From positions 40,395,501 to 40,459,500 of the forward strand of contig NC_135788.1 in NCBI RefSeq assembly GCF_051106095.1: DNA of 64,000 nucleotides, in the 5' to 3' direction. Below are positions 37,492 to 49,242 of this stretch, one piece after another. The position numbers and the translations under genes were made by a program. The notes under the pieces are model-generated. The model saw nothing but the letters and a program-made list of their open reading frames with translations. It made no database searches and was not told the origin of the DNA. Positions within the stretch are counted from its first letter, which is position 1, and each line of letters begins with the position of its first letter. Source of the DNA: Pogona vitticeps. Lineage: Eukaryota > Chordata > Lepidosauria > Squamata > Agamidae.

Positions 37492-38332
37492 TGTGAGGGT
37501 CCGTTATTCTTCGCCTCCCCCTTCCCAAATAAAGCCTCAGACGCATTTGAACAAAACAACTTGTCTTCTTTATTTAACTGTGGCAACGGGATAGAAACGT
37601 CAACTAGGTTGGGGATAAACTTCTCCTGTTGAAGTAACGGTTCATACAGGGGCACCCAATCTTCGTCAAAAGGGTTACTGGACTTCGATGCCCATGGACC
37701 GGCCTGAACCTGGGAGGGTTCTTCGGGATCGAAGTCATCTCTCTCCATCGTCAATAATGGGGTCGTCTCCTCGAGCCCTGCATATCCCCAGGGTGAGTTT
37801 GCTGTTGCCCCGAGGGGTTCCCAGGGTCCGGACAATACCCCAGCCTCCTCAGCTCCTCCAGATGCCATCGGGTCTTTTCTTCTCTCTCCCTCTCTACCCG
37901 TTTCTTCTCCTCAACTAACTTTCGCCTCCACTCACGGGTCTCTCTTTCTCCCCAGTAAGAGGGACGGACCCGAGCCTCATTCCTCCTTCTCTCTTCAGCT
38001 TCTTGCTTCGTCATACACACCTGTTCCCCCTTGCCCAACCAGGGATCCTGGATTGAGACCCATTCCCATTCGCCTTCTTTCCCAGCCTGTCTCTGACTGA
38101 CTTCCCCCACAGCTCCCTCCTCTGGATCTTTCGCCCCCCTCCCCGCCCAGACTAGAGGAGTCTGGGTCGCTATGCTTAACCCCTTCATGCCCCTTTCTAA
38201 ATCAATGGTATCCACTGCCTGGTGCAGCATCCGTGGTGGAAATGGCTTGGGTGCGGTCTGGGTGCCCACGGAGGCTCTAGGGCGAGACGGCACTCCTAAC
38301 ATCACCTCACGACCCGGGGAACGGGTGTCACA
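37492..38332 (-). repeat. Gmr1-like element 5' LTR
   Basis: 841 bp. The Gag frame opens inside it (Met near 37868, MASGGAEEAG) and runs out into the internal region. Just inside lies TGGCGCCCAGAACGTGGGG on the minus strand, a primer-binding-site-like stretch of the lysine-tRNA kind, though not a perfect match. Confidence 0.9.
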
Positions 38333-38559
38333 CAGAAGTGTTTCTTCACACACTAAGCTAAGAGTACATTGCTGTACAGCAAGTCACAGTGAGAGTCATA
38401 AGCTGATCACCTTTAATTAATCAGAGCAGTGTGGGATTTTCATCTGGCACAAAAGCTGGTGAGACACATAGGGCTCTTTGACTTGTGAGTGCTAGATTTA
38501 TAATGGCACTGTTGCTGTATGGCAACAATTTCAGGGAAAAAAACTGTGTTGGAGGCTGA

Positions 38560-41500
38560 ACAGTTGGCAAGTCAGGCTCCACAGCCCCACAAGGCACAGC
38601 CCCACAGATCAGCTAGGGAGGCCAAGAGTAATCATAGGGCTAAACTTAAAGCCATAGCCGATCACCTGGTGTCTTGATTTGCTGTTCTCAAAGAGGAGCA
38701 GCAGACTGGTGGGGCATCCAGAAGTGATGTAGACGGGGTGACTGCAACGCCGTGACTGTGGCGTAACGATAAGAGTATGCGGTCTTCTACTATAGCATCT
38801 GAGTTGGCAGCTCCAGTTCCTGAGGGGCAGGAGGAATGAACGAGGCCAGCCCTGACCAGCCTTATGGCAGGGATGACACAAACCTGGCTATGCCTTCATC
38901 AGGTGAGTCTGCCATTACATTGAGCACTTTTTCACTGATCCCTGCTTGGCCTTGGGCTGGCAACGGACAGTTTAATCGCATATTCTACTCGCCTTATGAT
39001 ACACAGGGGTTTAGGGCCCCCTACACTCTATGGCCTTGCTCCAGCATGCAATTTGTTGGATGGGGTACCCCATACCCCCAGGTTGCATTACCAGCCCAGT
39101 TTAGCACCACGGCTGGTGTAGGAGTTTGGTCATACCCATCCATTCTGGACATAGGCTATACTGTGCCTTTACGTGCATTACCATGCTGCGACTATTCGAT
39201 GCCCCTGGGTGATCATCTCACCCTGGCAACTCAGGAAAAATATAAGAGGATTTAAAAGTGGAATTATTTGAGCTGCTAAATAGAAATGTGGAGAAAAAGG
39301 ACTTGGACAAAGAGGATGATAAAGACAAGGAGAGGCACAGGAAGAAGAAACCAGATAGGATGTGGTCCAATTGTCTACCAGGCTTCTTAATTTATGCTGG
39401 GGTAGTTGTCAAGGCCCAGCTGTGGAGGGTGCAATCCCTCTTTCAACATTTAGATTTCATTGACAGGGCTTATGTAGATTTCGCTGGGCAGGCGTGGCTT
39501 ATCATTCCATAAGTGGAGCACAATTCACCCAAATCTTCAATTAGATCTGCAATTGGCTGCAATATATGACACCAGTCAGACCCAATCTTGCAGACAGTTT
39601 TGATACTGGACCTTTTGAGACTGCTCTGACTCAAAATCCCCATGTAAGAGCAGGGCAGGTAGTTGAACCCCACCTGCATCTTGCCAGGGTGAGATTACAA
39701 TGCCAAGGGGGCTTGCACCAGGAAGCCATGCTGTTTTAGGCATGAGTGTTCCACATGTGGGGGACAACACCCCAATATATCATGATTCAGGGCCGGGGCT
39801 CAGCAGCAGAACAAGGACCCAGGAGGATGTAAAATACCCTTTAGTGGCAGGAGTAACCCTGGAAAAGGGCTTCAGTCCAATTAAGATTGAGGTGCTAGAA
39901 GCATGGTTGTGTTCTTACCCACACAAGGAGGATGCTAGTTATTTACGGGATGGTTTCAGGTATGATTTTAGGATTCTGGCCGTGGGTGAGCACATGCCAT
40001 TTTTGCGCAAAACCTAAAATGTGTGTGTGGTATGGAAGATGTGGTCCAGGAGAAGATTGACAAAGAAGTAAAGGAAGGGAGAGTTTTGGGGCCCTTCACA
40101 ATGATTCCTTTGGAGACCTTGAAGCTCTCACCTTTGGGAATAGCTCCAAAAAAGGCCCAGGGTGAATTTAGATTAATACACCACTTGTCCTACCTGGAGG
40201 GAGCATAAGTTAACAATGCCATCCCTCAGGAGCTTTGTACCATGCGCTATACCTCTTTCGATGAGGTGGTTCACATAGTAAGAAAGTGTGGCATGGGGGC
40301 TGAGTTGGCGAAATGTGATATAAAATCAGTGTTCTGAATTTTGCCATTTCACCCACAGGATTTTGATCTGTTAGGATTTTATTTTCAGGATTTCTTTTAT
40401 ATTGACAGGGCCTTACCTATGGGGTGCTCGATTTCATGCATGGCATTTGATTGTTTCAGCTTGTTTCTTGAGTGGGAGATCAGGTGCAGGGTAGGCTGTA
40501 AGTTTATGGCCCATTATTTAGATAATTACCTTTTCTGTGGTGAAAGGAACACAGGAAGGCGTGGATTTATTTTAAACACCTTTCAAGAGATGGCAGAGGA
40601 GCTAGGCTTACCCCTGGCAGTAGAAGAAATGGAGGGACCAGCCACGTCCCTTAATTTCCTAGGCCTTGAGCTAGATATGGTAGAACAGACATCGCGGCTG
40701 CCTGACAATAAATTAGCTGAATTTAGGATTCAGTTAGCATAGCTGTTGCGGGGGAAAAAAGGGTCTCTGCGAGAGCTGCAGGAGATAGTTGGCCACTTGA
40801 ACTTTTCATGCAGAGTTGTGGCAGCTGGGCACACATTTCTGCTTCGACTTTGCAACGCAATGAAGGGTCTGCAGTGATCTTTGCATAGGACTCGGGTCAC
40901 ATGCAGTATGGGGGAGGATTTACAAGTTTGGAGTCAGTGCTTAGCAGATTTCAATGGGATATCTTTCTGGAGAGGTGAAATAGGGATGAATGCAGACTTT
41001 CAGGTTCATTCAGACGCAGCAGGTTCTTTGGGATTTGGAATTTATTTCAGAGGTAGATAGTGTGCCGGCATGTGGCCAGAAGACTGGCATCAGAATGGCA
41101 TTACCAGTGATTTAACATTTTTAGAATTCTTCCCAATAGTTGATGCACTGTGGATATGGGCGGAAGAGTGGTCCAATGCTGTGGTTTGGTTTTGGTGCAA
41201 CAATCAAGCAGTTGTTTGCATCATAAACAAACTTATGTTGCACTCAGAATGGGTTATGACACTAGTCAGGGCATTTGCACTGCAGGCCTTGCAGTTTAAT
41301 GTTCTAGTACAGGCCCGGCATGTACCAGGTATAGAGAATAGATAGATGATGCATTGTTGTGCCAACAGATCAAGCTGTTCAGGGAGCTGGACTCAGGAGT
41401 CAACGAGTTCCCGGAGATTCTGCCCCCAGAGGTCTGGCAAATTGGTGCAAAGATGTGGAAAGAGCAATAGGTTTGGCTCTGGCACCGAGGACACAGAAAG

Positions 41501-43400
41501 GGTACTCAGCTGTGAGTATAGAGTTTAGGGAACTGGTCAATTTGGAACCAGTTTGCCCGCACCAGTGGATCACCTTCAGCAATTTATAGTGCATTTGAAT
41601 AGAAAAGGTTTGGCACTGAGAACTATACAAGTAGGTTATCGGCACTTTCCTTCTACATTAGGATCCATGGCTACCAAGATTATTCCTCTGATTACTGCAT
41701 TAAGAAAATGATAGAAGGGTGGTTTAAGGAAAGGGGTAGAGCTAAGGATACCAGGGCTCCCATATCACCTGTGCTGTTACAGTGTATTTGCAAGCAGTAG
41801 AGCTTCTGTGTAGAGATCAATACAAAATTACTTTATTTACAGCAGCATCCTTGTTGACTTTTTTTCTGGCTCCCTTAAGATTAGTGAGTTAGTCGCTGCA
41901 GGAAAGGGAGATAATAATGGGTTTGCCCTGCAATGGCAGGACGTTAGGGTTGTTGACGGGACAGTTCAGATTAATGTTCAATGATCCAAGGCCAATGAGT
42001 TAGGAAGGGGTGTGTAGCTTGTTCTAGCGCACTGCCATATAGACAGCATTTGCCTGGTAAAAGCTGCAAATGTGTACCTGGAAATTAGGGGACAAGAGCA
42101 GGGATAATTCTTTCAGCATAGTGATGGTTCACCATTAACTAAGTACCAGTTTTGGAAGCTGACAGACTTAGCACTGAATAAGGTGGGAGTGCAGGGGTTG
42201 AGATTTGGATCACACTCCTTTAGAATTTGTGCAGCATCAACTGCTGCAGCACTAGGATACAAAATGGATTAAATGAAGCGTTTGGGTCAGTGGTCTTCGT
42301 CCAACTATCACAGATATATCAGAACACTTCCTAACATCTAGGCAGGGTTCTGGTTTTGTCTTATCTTTGCAGGTCCTGTGGTGACGGCAAGGCGGAAGCA
42401 GGTTTTGATCATAGGCCACAGTTATGTTTTTGGGCAGTGCAACATGCAGCTGCATTCCCATAGGGGAGCAACCTGGGCCTTGGAACCAGAGCCCACATTG
42501 AGTGGAGAAGGCTGCGCGGAATGCTGTAGATCCAGCTATCAGAGCAGTTGCATTTGGACATTTCCCCCCCAGATTTGTTGGTGATACATCTGGGAGGCAA
42601 CGATATTGTCAGTTGTCACAGAAAGACATTGATCTTGGATATGCTACACGATTTGAATGGCTGAAGACCATGTATCCAGCCATGCGTATTGTGTGATCGA
42701 CGGTTGTTCCTTGGTTGGCATGGGAGAGATGCCAGGAATTTTTCTCCATTAACACTCTGCACAGGTGTGTTAACTGGGAGATCTGCAGAGCGGTCTGCAG
42801 CGGCCTTGGATCAGTGATTGGTCACCAGAGGATCTCTTTGGATAGGCCTGAGTTTTTTCAGAATGATGGTGTACATCTGTCCAGTTTGTGTTTGGATGTC
42901 TTCTTGGAAGACATCAAGGGGAGCTTGCTTTCTGATCTCGATAGGCTCGATGGCGGGCATGGGACTTAGCTCAGCTAGTCCCTATGCTGTGGCGGGTAGT
43001 GCGGATATAACAGGTTTTTGGTGAGTCCCATTGCAAACTCAGGTAAGCTATAGCCCATCTGACCTCCCAGCACTGCAGATCATGCGATTACAATGCTTGG
43101 GAGGAAAGATGCTCTGGGGCCACACCGGGACCAACAGTCAACAAGGAGAAGCTGGCTTGAGGTCCAGGGGTGGTCAAATTGCAGCCAAGCGAGTTCTCCC
43201 TGTCTTTTAAGACCATGAGAACTTGAGGCCAGGGACTTGCCATTTGTTGCGAGACCCCTACAGTTTCACCTGATTCCGCACTACGGCAGGCCCCCCTTTA
43301 CCAAAGGATGGCAACATTGATTATGCTTTATAAAGTGTGACCCGTGTTTAAACCCATATTTCTTGTCTCACTTCTTCATTCCGGGGTTGGGAGGGCAAAG
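38560..43400 (+). mobile_element. Ngaro/DIRS-like tyrosine-recombinase retrotransposon fossil
   Basis: Parts in order on the plus strand: a Gag-like region near 38.8-39.5 kb with LTLATQEKYK and a DKDKERHRKKK-type charged stretch; reverse transcriptase near 40.1-40.7 kb with GEFRLIHHLSY, LPMGCSISC, HYLDNYLF and LNFLGLELD; an RNase H region near 40.8-41.3 kb; a tyrosine recombinase near 41.4-42.3 kb whose end carries FGSHSFRICAASTAAALG (His-x-x-Arg box); and an SGNH-hydrolase-like tail near 42.36-42.95 kb with VLIIGHSYVFG and NDGVHLS. This order fits vertebrate Ngaro-type elements. Terminal repeats could not be defined, so the ends are approximate. Broken by many changes and old. It abuts the Gmr1-like element. 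Confidence 0.85.
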
Positions 43401-46220
43401 GATATTATTAACGTTTTCTCTTTACATTTTTCTGTTTGAGCTGCTTGTTTGATACAAATATCTTGAAACAACCTGCAGAAAGAGAGGGGGAAAAGAAGAG
43501 GATAGTAGAATCTCCAATTTACAGATATTTGAAAAATCCACATAGAATTGTTACATTTACTCTGAGTTTCAGACAAGTAGTTGATCAGAAAAGGCAAATG
43601 GCATATTGCGATCCCAGATGTCTGCTTGGTATTCCTAATCTGTCATATTTTAATTACTAACCTAAGAGTGTTTCAGCAGTTCCCAAGACGCTTCTGTATT
43701 TACAACAATTTCTCCCATTAACCTTTTATCTCTGTAATGCAGAATCTCAGGAGAATCATTTCAGGTTTGGGAGCATCTGTGTTGGCATTACCAGCAAGCA
43801 AGACAAGGCGGACTGAGTAATGTGATTACAGGTATCAGAACCTCACCTCACAGGTAAATGGAACTCATTAAATCCAAAACTGTGCAAAGCTAGAATACTT
43901 TCTCATTGGCTGCAGTACTCCACGGTGGTGATGGTGATGGCAATGATTATGATGATCCTGTACCTTCTGAGAGTGAGACTCAAGGTGGCTTACATCTGTA
44001 CTTGTTCCCAGGTGCAAATAGAAATGGATACAGATTTTAAAAAGTTACATTGCTAAAGCACAATTTAGAAATGATGGTGTTAAAACATTATTAAGTTTTA
44101 AAAGCACACTTTTAAAAGTCATTTAAAACATAGTGAATGCAATCTGTTAAAAGTGTCTTCCTTAATAGCCAATCAGTTGTTGAGAGCCCACCGCACTCCC
44201 AACCATCCATACGAGTGAGCAATCCAGCCAGCTAAGCATACATACAGGAAGGACAGGCTAACTGATCCAAAAGACGGCCATCCAATATTACTATGTTTGC
44301 TAGCACATACAAGAAGGAAGCACTGCATTTTTATGTGCAATTCTTTAGCCTCGCAAACATTAATTGAACGAGCATTAACATGATATTACACACACTTCCA
44401 AACCAGAAGAGGGATATCTTAACTTCTTTCTAAAGAGCCATGAGAAAGTAGCTGTAAGTTACATTTTCTGACTTACATACTGTGCCCATCTTAAACATAT
44501 TGTGTCAATATGATCACCTCTCATTGAAAAGGGTAAGGCTGAGAAAGATGCATATAAAGCAATGAAGAGTGTATGCACAGCAAACAAGGCTTGGAAATGT
44601 TACCTTTTTGGACTACAATTCCCAGAGTGCCTCAGTCAACATCTCTATGGCAACGCACATGGGTTTTTTTCTTCTAAGGAGGAATCAAAGTCTGCATAAG
44701 TAAACATTCTGTTCTCGATAGCGATATGTATAATTTCCTTTGACAACTGCATAACAAGAAAAAAATCATGGGCAAATGTTCTAGCAGGCAGTTAAAATCA
44801 GATAGAAGCAGTCAAACCTTCTACCAATTGCCAGTCTCCTAGTAAGGAAGTGTTTGCTTTAAAATGCAAGTCAAAGAAGAAGTATCCACACCTTGGGGGT
44901 ATCAAAACAATTCTGGGCCAACCAAGTAAGTTCCATTCAAATAAGATCTGCTGCTAATTGGCTAATGAGATCAGGTTCCTTGCTCATAGACCACTCTAGA
45001 GTGGCAAGAAGTTTTCAGGGAAAATCCTGAAGTTCTTCTGAGTGGGTCATCAGATCGTGGGGTTAAGGTACCTGCCCATTTTAGACAGACCCTTTGCCTA
45101 GAATCTAAGATGGTGCTGTGTCTACAGGAGGGGGAAACTTTTGTGCAGCTCCCACAGAAAAAAACCTCCCCGCCCTGTCTGTCTTCTCCGAGACTGAGGG
45201 AATGGGACATGTGTGGTTCCATATTTTTGGACCACAGTTTTTTGCTTCTGGAGGCCACAGACACAAATCTGTGCATCTCCAGGCTTCGATGCCCTAGAAA
45301 ATGGCTTTGGAGTTATTTACTTGCACTGTTGACTTCTATTTCCTGTTGTTGATATACAGGAAAGCAAACAAGCACTTTCGACATTTTGGAAATCACTAAT
45401 TCAAGGCCATAGAAATCAAGGTTGCAAGTATATAACTTGAATGCCGCCTCCAAAGCAGCACCAATGCTTGGAATATGGAGGGAGTGCTTTGTCCTGCCTA
45501 AGGAAGAGGCAAGGCTTTCTTAGGGACACAAAACTTCTCATGTTTTCAGTGCTGTGGGCAGTGAATAGCAGGAGGACATATAAGCCACCTCACCACAATG
45601 TCGGACTCTTTTGCTGCTGATGCAAATGCCTGCTCACCCACCTTGTGGTCCCAGAGCAAGGTCTCTGCTTTCCTATGGGCCAGATAAGAATTTTTGGCTT
45701 GGGTTTTCTGGAAGAAAAGCAACCCAGCAAATTTTTCTCTATCCCATTCTAGTTACCCATGGGAGCAGATGGGGGCATTAAATAGGTAGCCATAACTAAA
45801 GCAGATAGCATGGAATGGATGTCAGATTACAATGAGCTTCACAGGTCACCTATTGATAACTAGGAGCCCTCACTGGGGAGCATAGTATCATGAGATTTAG
45901 GCCCCAACCTGGGGACCAATATTTGAGGCTAACCCACACCATGACAAGCTTAAAGTAATTCAAATGAGGTCAGAAGGTCTCCTCAAAACTGAGGTTGGTT
46001 AGGCTCCTGCTGTAGTTTATAGAAAGCTTGAGGGCTTGGGGCTTTGGGATAGGGCAAGGTACAAAGTTAGGAGTCTTTGCTCCTGGGCCCAGACTCCACA
46101 CTATATGGTGGCCTTTCTGGAGGAGAAGGAATGGTGTTTAATAAAGTCATGGCCCTTTCATCCTAGTTCCATCTCTTGCCTCTTTTATCTTCCTTGTTTG
46201 GGAAATATTCTTTGCATCCC
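43401..46220. other. Unassigned non-coding sequence
   Basis: A GATGGTGATG-type stretch lies near 43925-43960, and a TGGACTACAATTCCCAGAGTG motif near 44610-44630, a sequence that recurs in small vertebrate repeats. No gene recognised. Confidence 0.4.
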
Positions 46221-46224
46221 TTTA

Positions 46225-46318
46225 TTCATAAACTACTTTTGAGTACTCGCTACTTAGAAAATCCTGAAAAGGGCTGCCGTAAGTCAGAACTGACTTAACA
46301 GTGCACCATTATCAGCTG
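46225..46318 (+). repeat. SINE 3'-end fragment
   Basis: TTTGAGTACTCGCTACTTAG, AAATCCTGAAAAGGGC and GTAAGTCAGAACTGACTTAACAG match the last third of the SINE at 17163-17395. 5'-truncated. Confidence 0.6.
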
Positions 46319-46343
46319 GAGGAATAGATCAGTGAGTTAGGTA

Positions 46344-46789
46344 CAGTGGTGCCTCGCTTAACGAGCGCACCGTGCAACAACGAATCCACATAGCGATCCC
46401 CTTTTCGGGATCGCTAATGCAGAGGCATACCGATCGGTCCAATGGGCAAAACTCGCATAGCGACGATCTGTAAGTGTTTCGCTTACCGATCTTCGCTTTG
46501 TGATGCCCGCGGATCAGCTGTTTGGCGGTTCTAAAATGGCCGCCGGACGCCCGAAATGGCCACGCACAGCATTTTCGCGCCCTCCCCTCGCTTACCGAGG
46601 GTGCAAAAATGGCTGCCGCTATGGAGGAAACTTCGCTGAACGGTAAGTTTAGGGCCCATTGGAACGCATTAAACAATGTTAAACAATGTTTAATGCATTC
46701 CAGTGGGTTTTTATGTTCCGTTTAGCGATGTTTTCACATAGCAAGGGTTAATCTGGAACGGATTAACCTCGCTATGCGAGGCACCACTG
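46344..46789 (+). mobile_element. Tigger-like (Tc1/mariner) MITE, complete
   Basis: 446 bp from CAGTGGTGCCTCGC to its inverted match GCGAGGCACCACTG, with TA on each side (46342-46343, 46790-46791), the target of Tc1/mariner transposases. Subterminal GATTAACC/GGTTAATC-type and TAGCGAT motifs repeat in both arms. The middle is rich in AAATGGCCGC and GCCGCC. No transposase is coded. The ends resemble those of the Tigger group. Confidence 0.85.
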
Positions 46790-48534
46790 TATCTGGTTGT
46801 ACTAGCAAGCACCCTGCTAGATACCACTCCTCATACATGCAACGCCTAATTGCAGTGGCCATGCTGTTTGGGATGATGGAATGTATAAGCCAACATAGTT
46901 GGAGGGCATTAGGTTTAGGAAGGCTGGGCTAGAAGCCTAGAACGCCACCAGAAGGGAGGAGATTATAGATAGGAGTGCATGGTAACCAATAGAAATTTTG
47001 CTATTGCTCAAACCATCAAGGTCAATTTAAGCTTGATGGAGAAGGTGGGAAGAAGCTACTCAAGTTCAAAACTGAGAATGAGGCATGATAAGATTATGGT
47101 TTTAAGACCACCATTTTAATTAGATAAGAAGGCCACAACAGAGAGCAGTCGTTCTGACAAAGAAGGATATAAGGACACATCTCATGTAGAATTTTAATTC
47201 TGGATTAAGGGCAGTTGGTGTGGGGCAGGATTTGAATGATATCTGCACACAATGTGATAATTTCACAAAAATCTATTCTGTGTAAGATTTTGGGGATATG
47301 TATAAAATGGACTAAACAGGACAGCAGGAATACACGGCTGGGCAAAAAGAAGAAGTCAACAGAACAGAAAAAGAGAAAGAAGTAGAATTAGCTACTGATT
47401 TTGCCTTTCATGTTATGCTTTGCTGTAATTCTGGAGATTGGGAAGGGAATCTCTGAAGTCTTTCTTTGCAGTCTGAAAAATGTAAGGTTTTAATTGAGTT
47501 TTCTGGGTGTAAGGTGGCTGGGGTTGACAGAAGCAGACTCCAGACAACCTAAGTGGTTATCATTAGTCCTTTAACAAGGCATATTTCTATAAAATGTTTT
47601 CTGCTTCCAGCTTTGGCAAGACATGCATTTTTTGTTCCCTACTAAGAAACAGGGAATATCTTATCACAAGTGTTCTGTGTTTTTCTTTTAGAACCAAATG
47701 GGATGCCTGTGAAGGGAACTTTCTTGTTCCTTTATTTTTTTATTAAAATATTTACCAATGTTATTTCTGCTCTGAACTGGTGCTGGAATTAATGCTGAGG
47801 CAATGTCATAAACAATCAAAGTAAGAACAATGCAGCACCTTGTTAACATGTCTAGCAAACAGGACAAAACAGAAGTTAATTAAAAGCTAGCCTAGATAAA
47901 GTCCACCTAAAATTAGGCAAAATGGGCCTAAGTTTTATTAAATTTGGATCACAGATGCATAGATTGAGAGAAACAAACTGAAATAAATATCCTCAAACAA
48001 GATGTATAATTTATTCTCAACAGGAAAAGTAGGCTTATGTAGCCTCAGTTTTATTCCCTCATGACAAATGGGATTGCAGCATATGCTGCTGCCACCTGTT
48101 TTGAATCTCTGGGCCATAATAAAATATTCCTCTACTTTATTCCACATTCTGATGCTTGGGCCTTGCAGGCATTATGTAATACCAGCCTACCAATATATTT
48201 GAAAGAAGTACAGAGCATTGTTCTGATGGCATTTCACAGAGGTCTTGGTGTGTAAACCACTATCTCGTGAATTAATCCACAATGTCAGTCTGTCAGCATT
48301 ATCTGTGTCACTACCATCATATTCCTCAGCAATGCCACTGGCAATGGCTCCTGCAGCTGTGGAGATTCGTGTCCAGGGTTTGCCACGACTTGCAGGAACA
48401 AAGCAGAAGAGTTGCACTGAATCACTGGAGCAAAGCAAAACATTGGGAATTTGTTTTGTACATAACCTGCAATCTGGCATCTTAAGGAGTTGTGTGTTTT
48501 GTTTTGTTTTTTGTTGGACATGTTAACACTAAGA
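46790..48534. other. Unassigned sequence with an unexplained minus-strand open stretch
   Basis: The minus strand from 48480 to 48187 holds a 97-codon open frame with ordinary protein-like composition (for example ISTAAGAIASGIAEEYDG), and further open pieces follow to 47938. I do not recognise it and see no clean splice sites. It could be a decayed retrocopy or chance. Confidence 0.3.
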
Positions 48535-48539
48535 GTTCT

Positions 48540-48663
48540 CTTGTGGCCTTGGGGAAGCTGCACAGTCCCAGAATGCCCCCAGAAGGGAATGGTAAACATC
48601 TTCTGATTACTCCCTACCTGAAAAGGAAAGGAAAACCCTTAACTCAAAACTGACTTGATAGCA
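48540..48663 (+). repeat. SINE fragment, 5'-truncated
   Basis: CTTGTGGCCTTGGGGAAGCT, GCACAGTCCCAGAATGCCCC and ACTCAAAACTGACTTGATAGC match the body and tail of the SINE at 17163-17395. It leads directly into the TTG array. Confidence 0.65.
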
Positions 48664-48746
<83 letters not shown>

Positions 48747-48753
48747 TGTTGTT

Positions 48754-48798
<45 letters not shown>

Positions 48799-48805
48799 TT
48801 GTTGT
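48664..48805. repeat. Compound (TTG)n-(TGC)n microsatellite
   Basis: About 27 TTG units, a short TTTTG-interrupted part, about 11 TGC units and then four more GTT. It starts at the end of the SINE tail. Homopolymer open frames (Gln, Asn, Leu, Ala) are artefacts. Confidence 0.92.
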
Positions 48806-49242
48806 GGCTGCCTCAAACAATCTGAGGAGAAATAGTAATGAGTGACATATAATGCATACATATGTATGTAGATACATGGTCATCTGTAGAAATATTTCTG
48901 GGGTGGGGCAAAGTTCATTAATGTTGCCCGTGAATTGTTGACCTGACTGTAGGTTCTATCTTTGCACATTTAAAGAAATACTAATTTTAGGATTCAGGGG
49001 TGAAGCAGTCTCATCTCCCTTGAAGAAACCCATGCATATATATCTATCCAATTCTTTTAAAAAAAAAAACCCAAACCTTCATTTTTGTGATTGGGAGATA
49101 TTGTGCTTCTGTATCCACAATTCAAAACATCAGGAAATAGCCCAATACTGCTGCAAAATATCATGCCTGCAGTGCCAGCAAGAAAAAGGATGCTAAGTTT
49201 TACATAGCAAAGGGCAGCCTGAACGTTGACAACGAGAGATGC
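48806..49242. other. Unassigned non-coding sequence
   Basis: Nothing recognised beyond a 10-A run near 49061. Confidence 0.4.

Larger units (their letters stand above)
32515..38333 (-). mobile_element. Gmr1-like Ty3/gypsy retrotransposon, young, nearly whole
   Basis: Two direct LTRs of about 841 bp (32515-33355 and 37492-38332, TGTGAGGG...GTGTCACA) differ at only a handful of bases by eye. The flanks share AGAA as a possible 4-bp target duplication. Parts in order on the minus strand: Gag with a SCAN-like capsid, zinc knuckle CFGCGQFGHIRKYC, protease with ALVDTGCSKTLV, integrase (His-Cys zinc region, then a core with LTDQGSNF and TSVYHPQANGLVERFNRTLK), reverse transcriptase with SSIDLTKGYWQIPL, MPFGLHGAAATFQ and AAYIDNIIIFS, then RNase H with LFTDASDRGIGAVLSQ. 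Integrase before reverse transcriptase is the hallmark of Gmr1-like gypsy elements. It looks nearly whole, with about one break. Its open frames run into both LTRs. Confidence 0.93.

Noticed and set aside
46329-46725. Open frames over the Tigger-like MITE
   Set aside because: Non-autonomous element with no transposase motif; the frames are chance.
48607-48883. Poly-Gln, poly-Asn, poly-Leu and poly-Ala frames
   Set aside because: All come from the TTG/TGC microsatellite.
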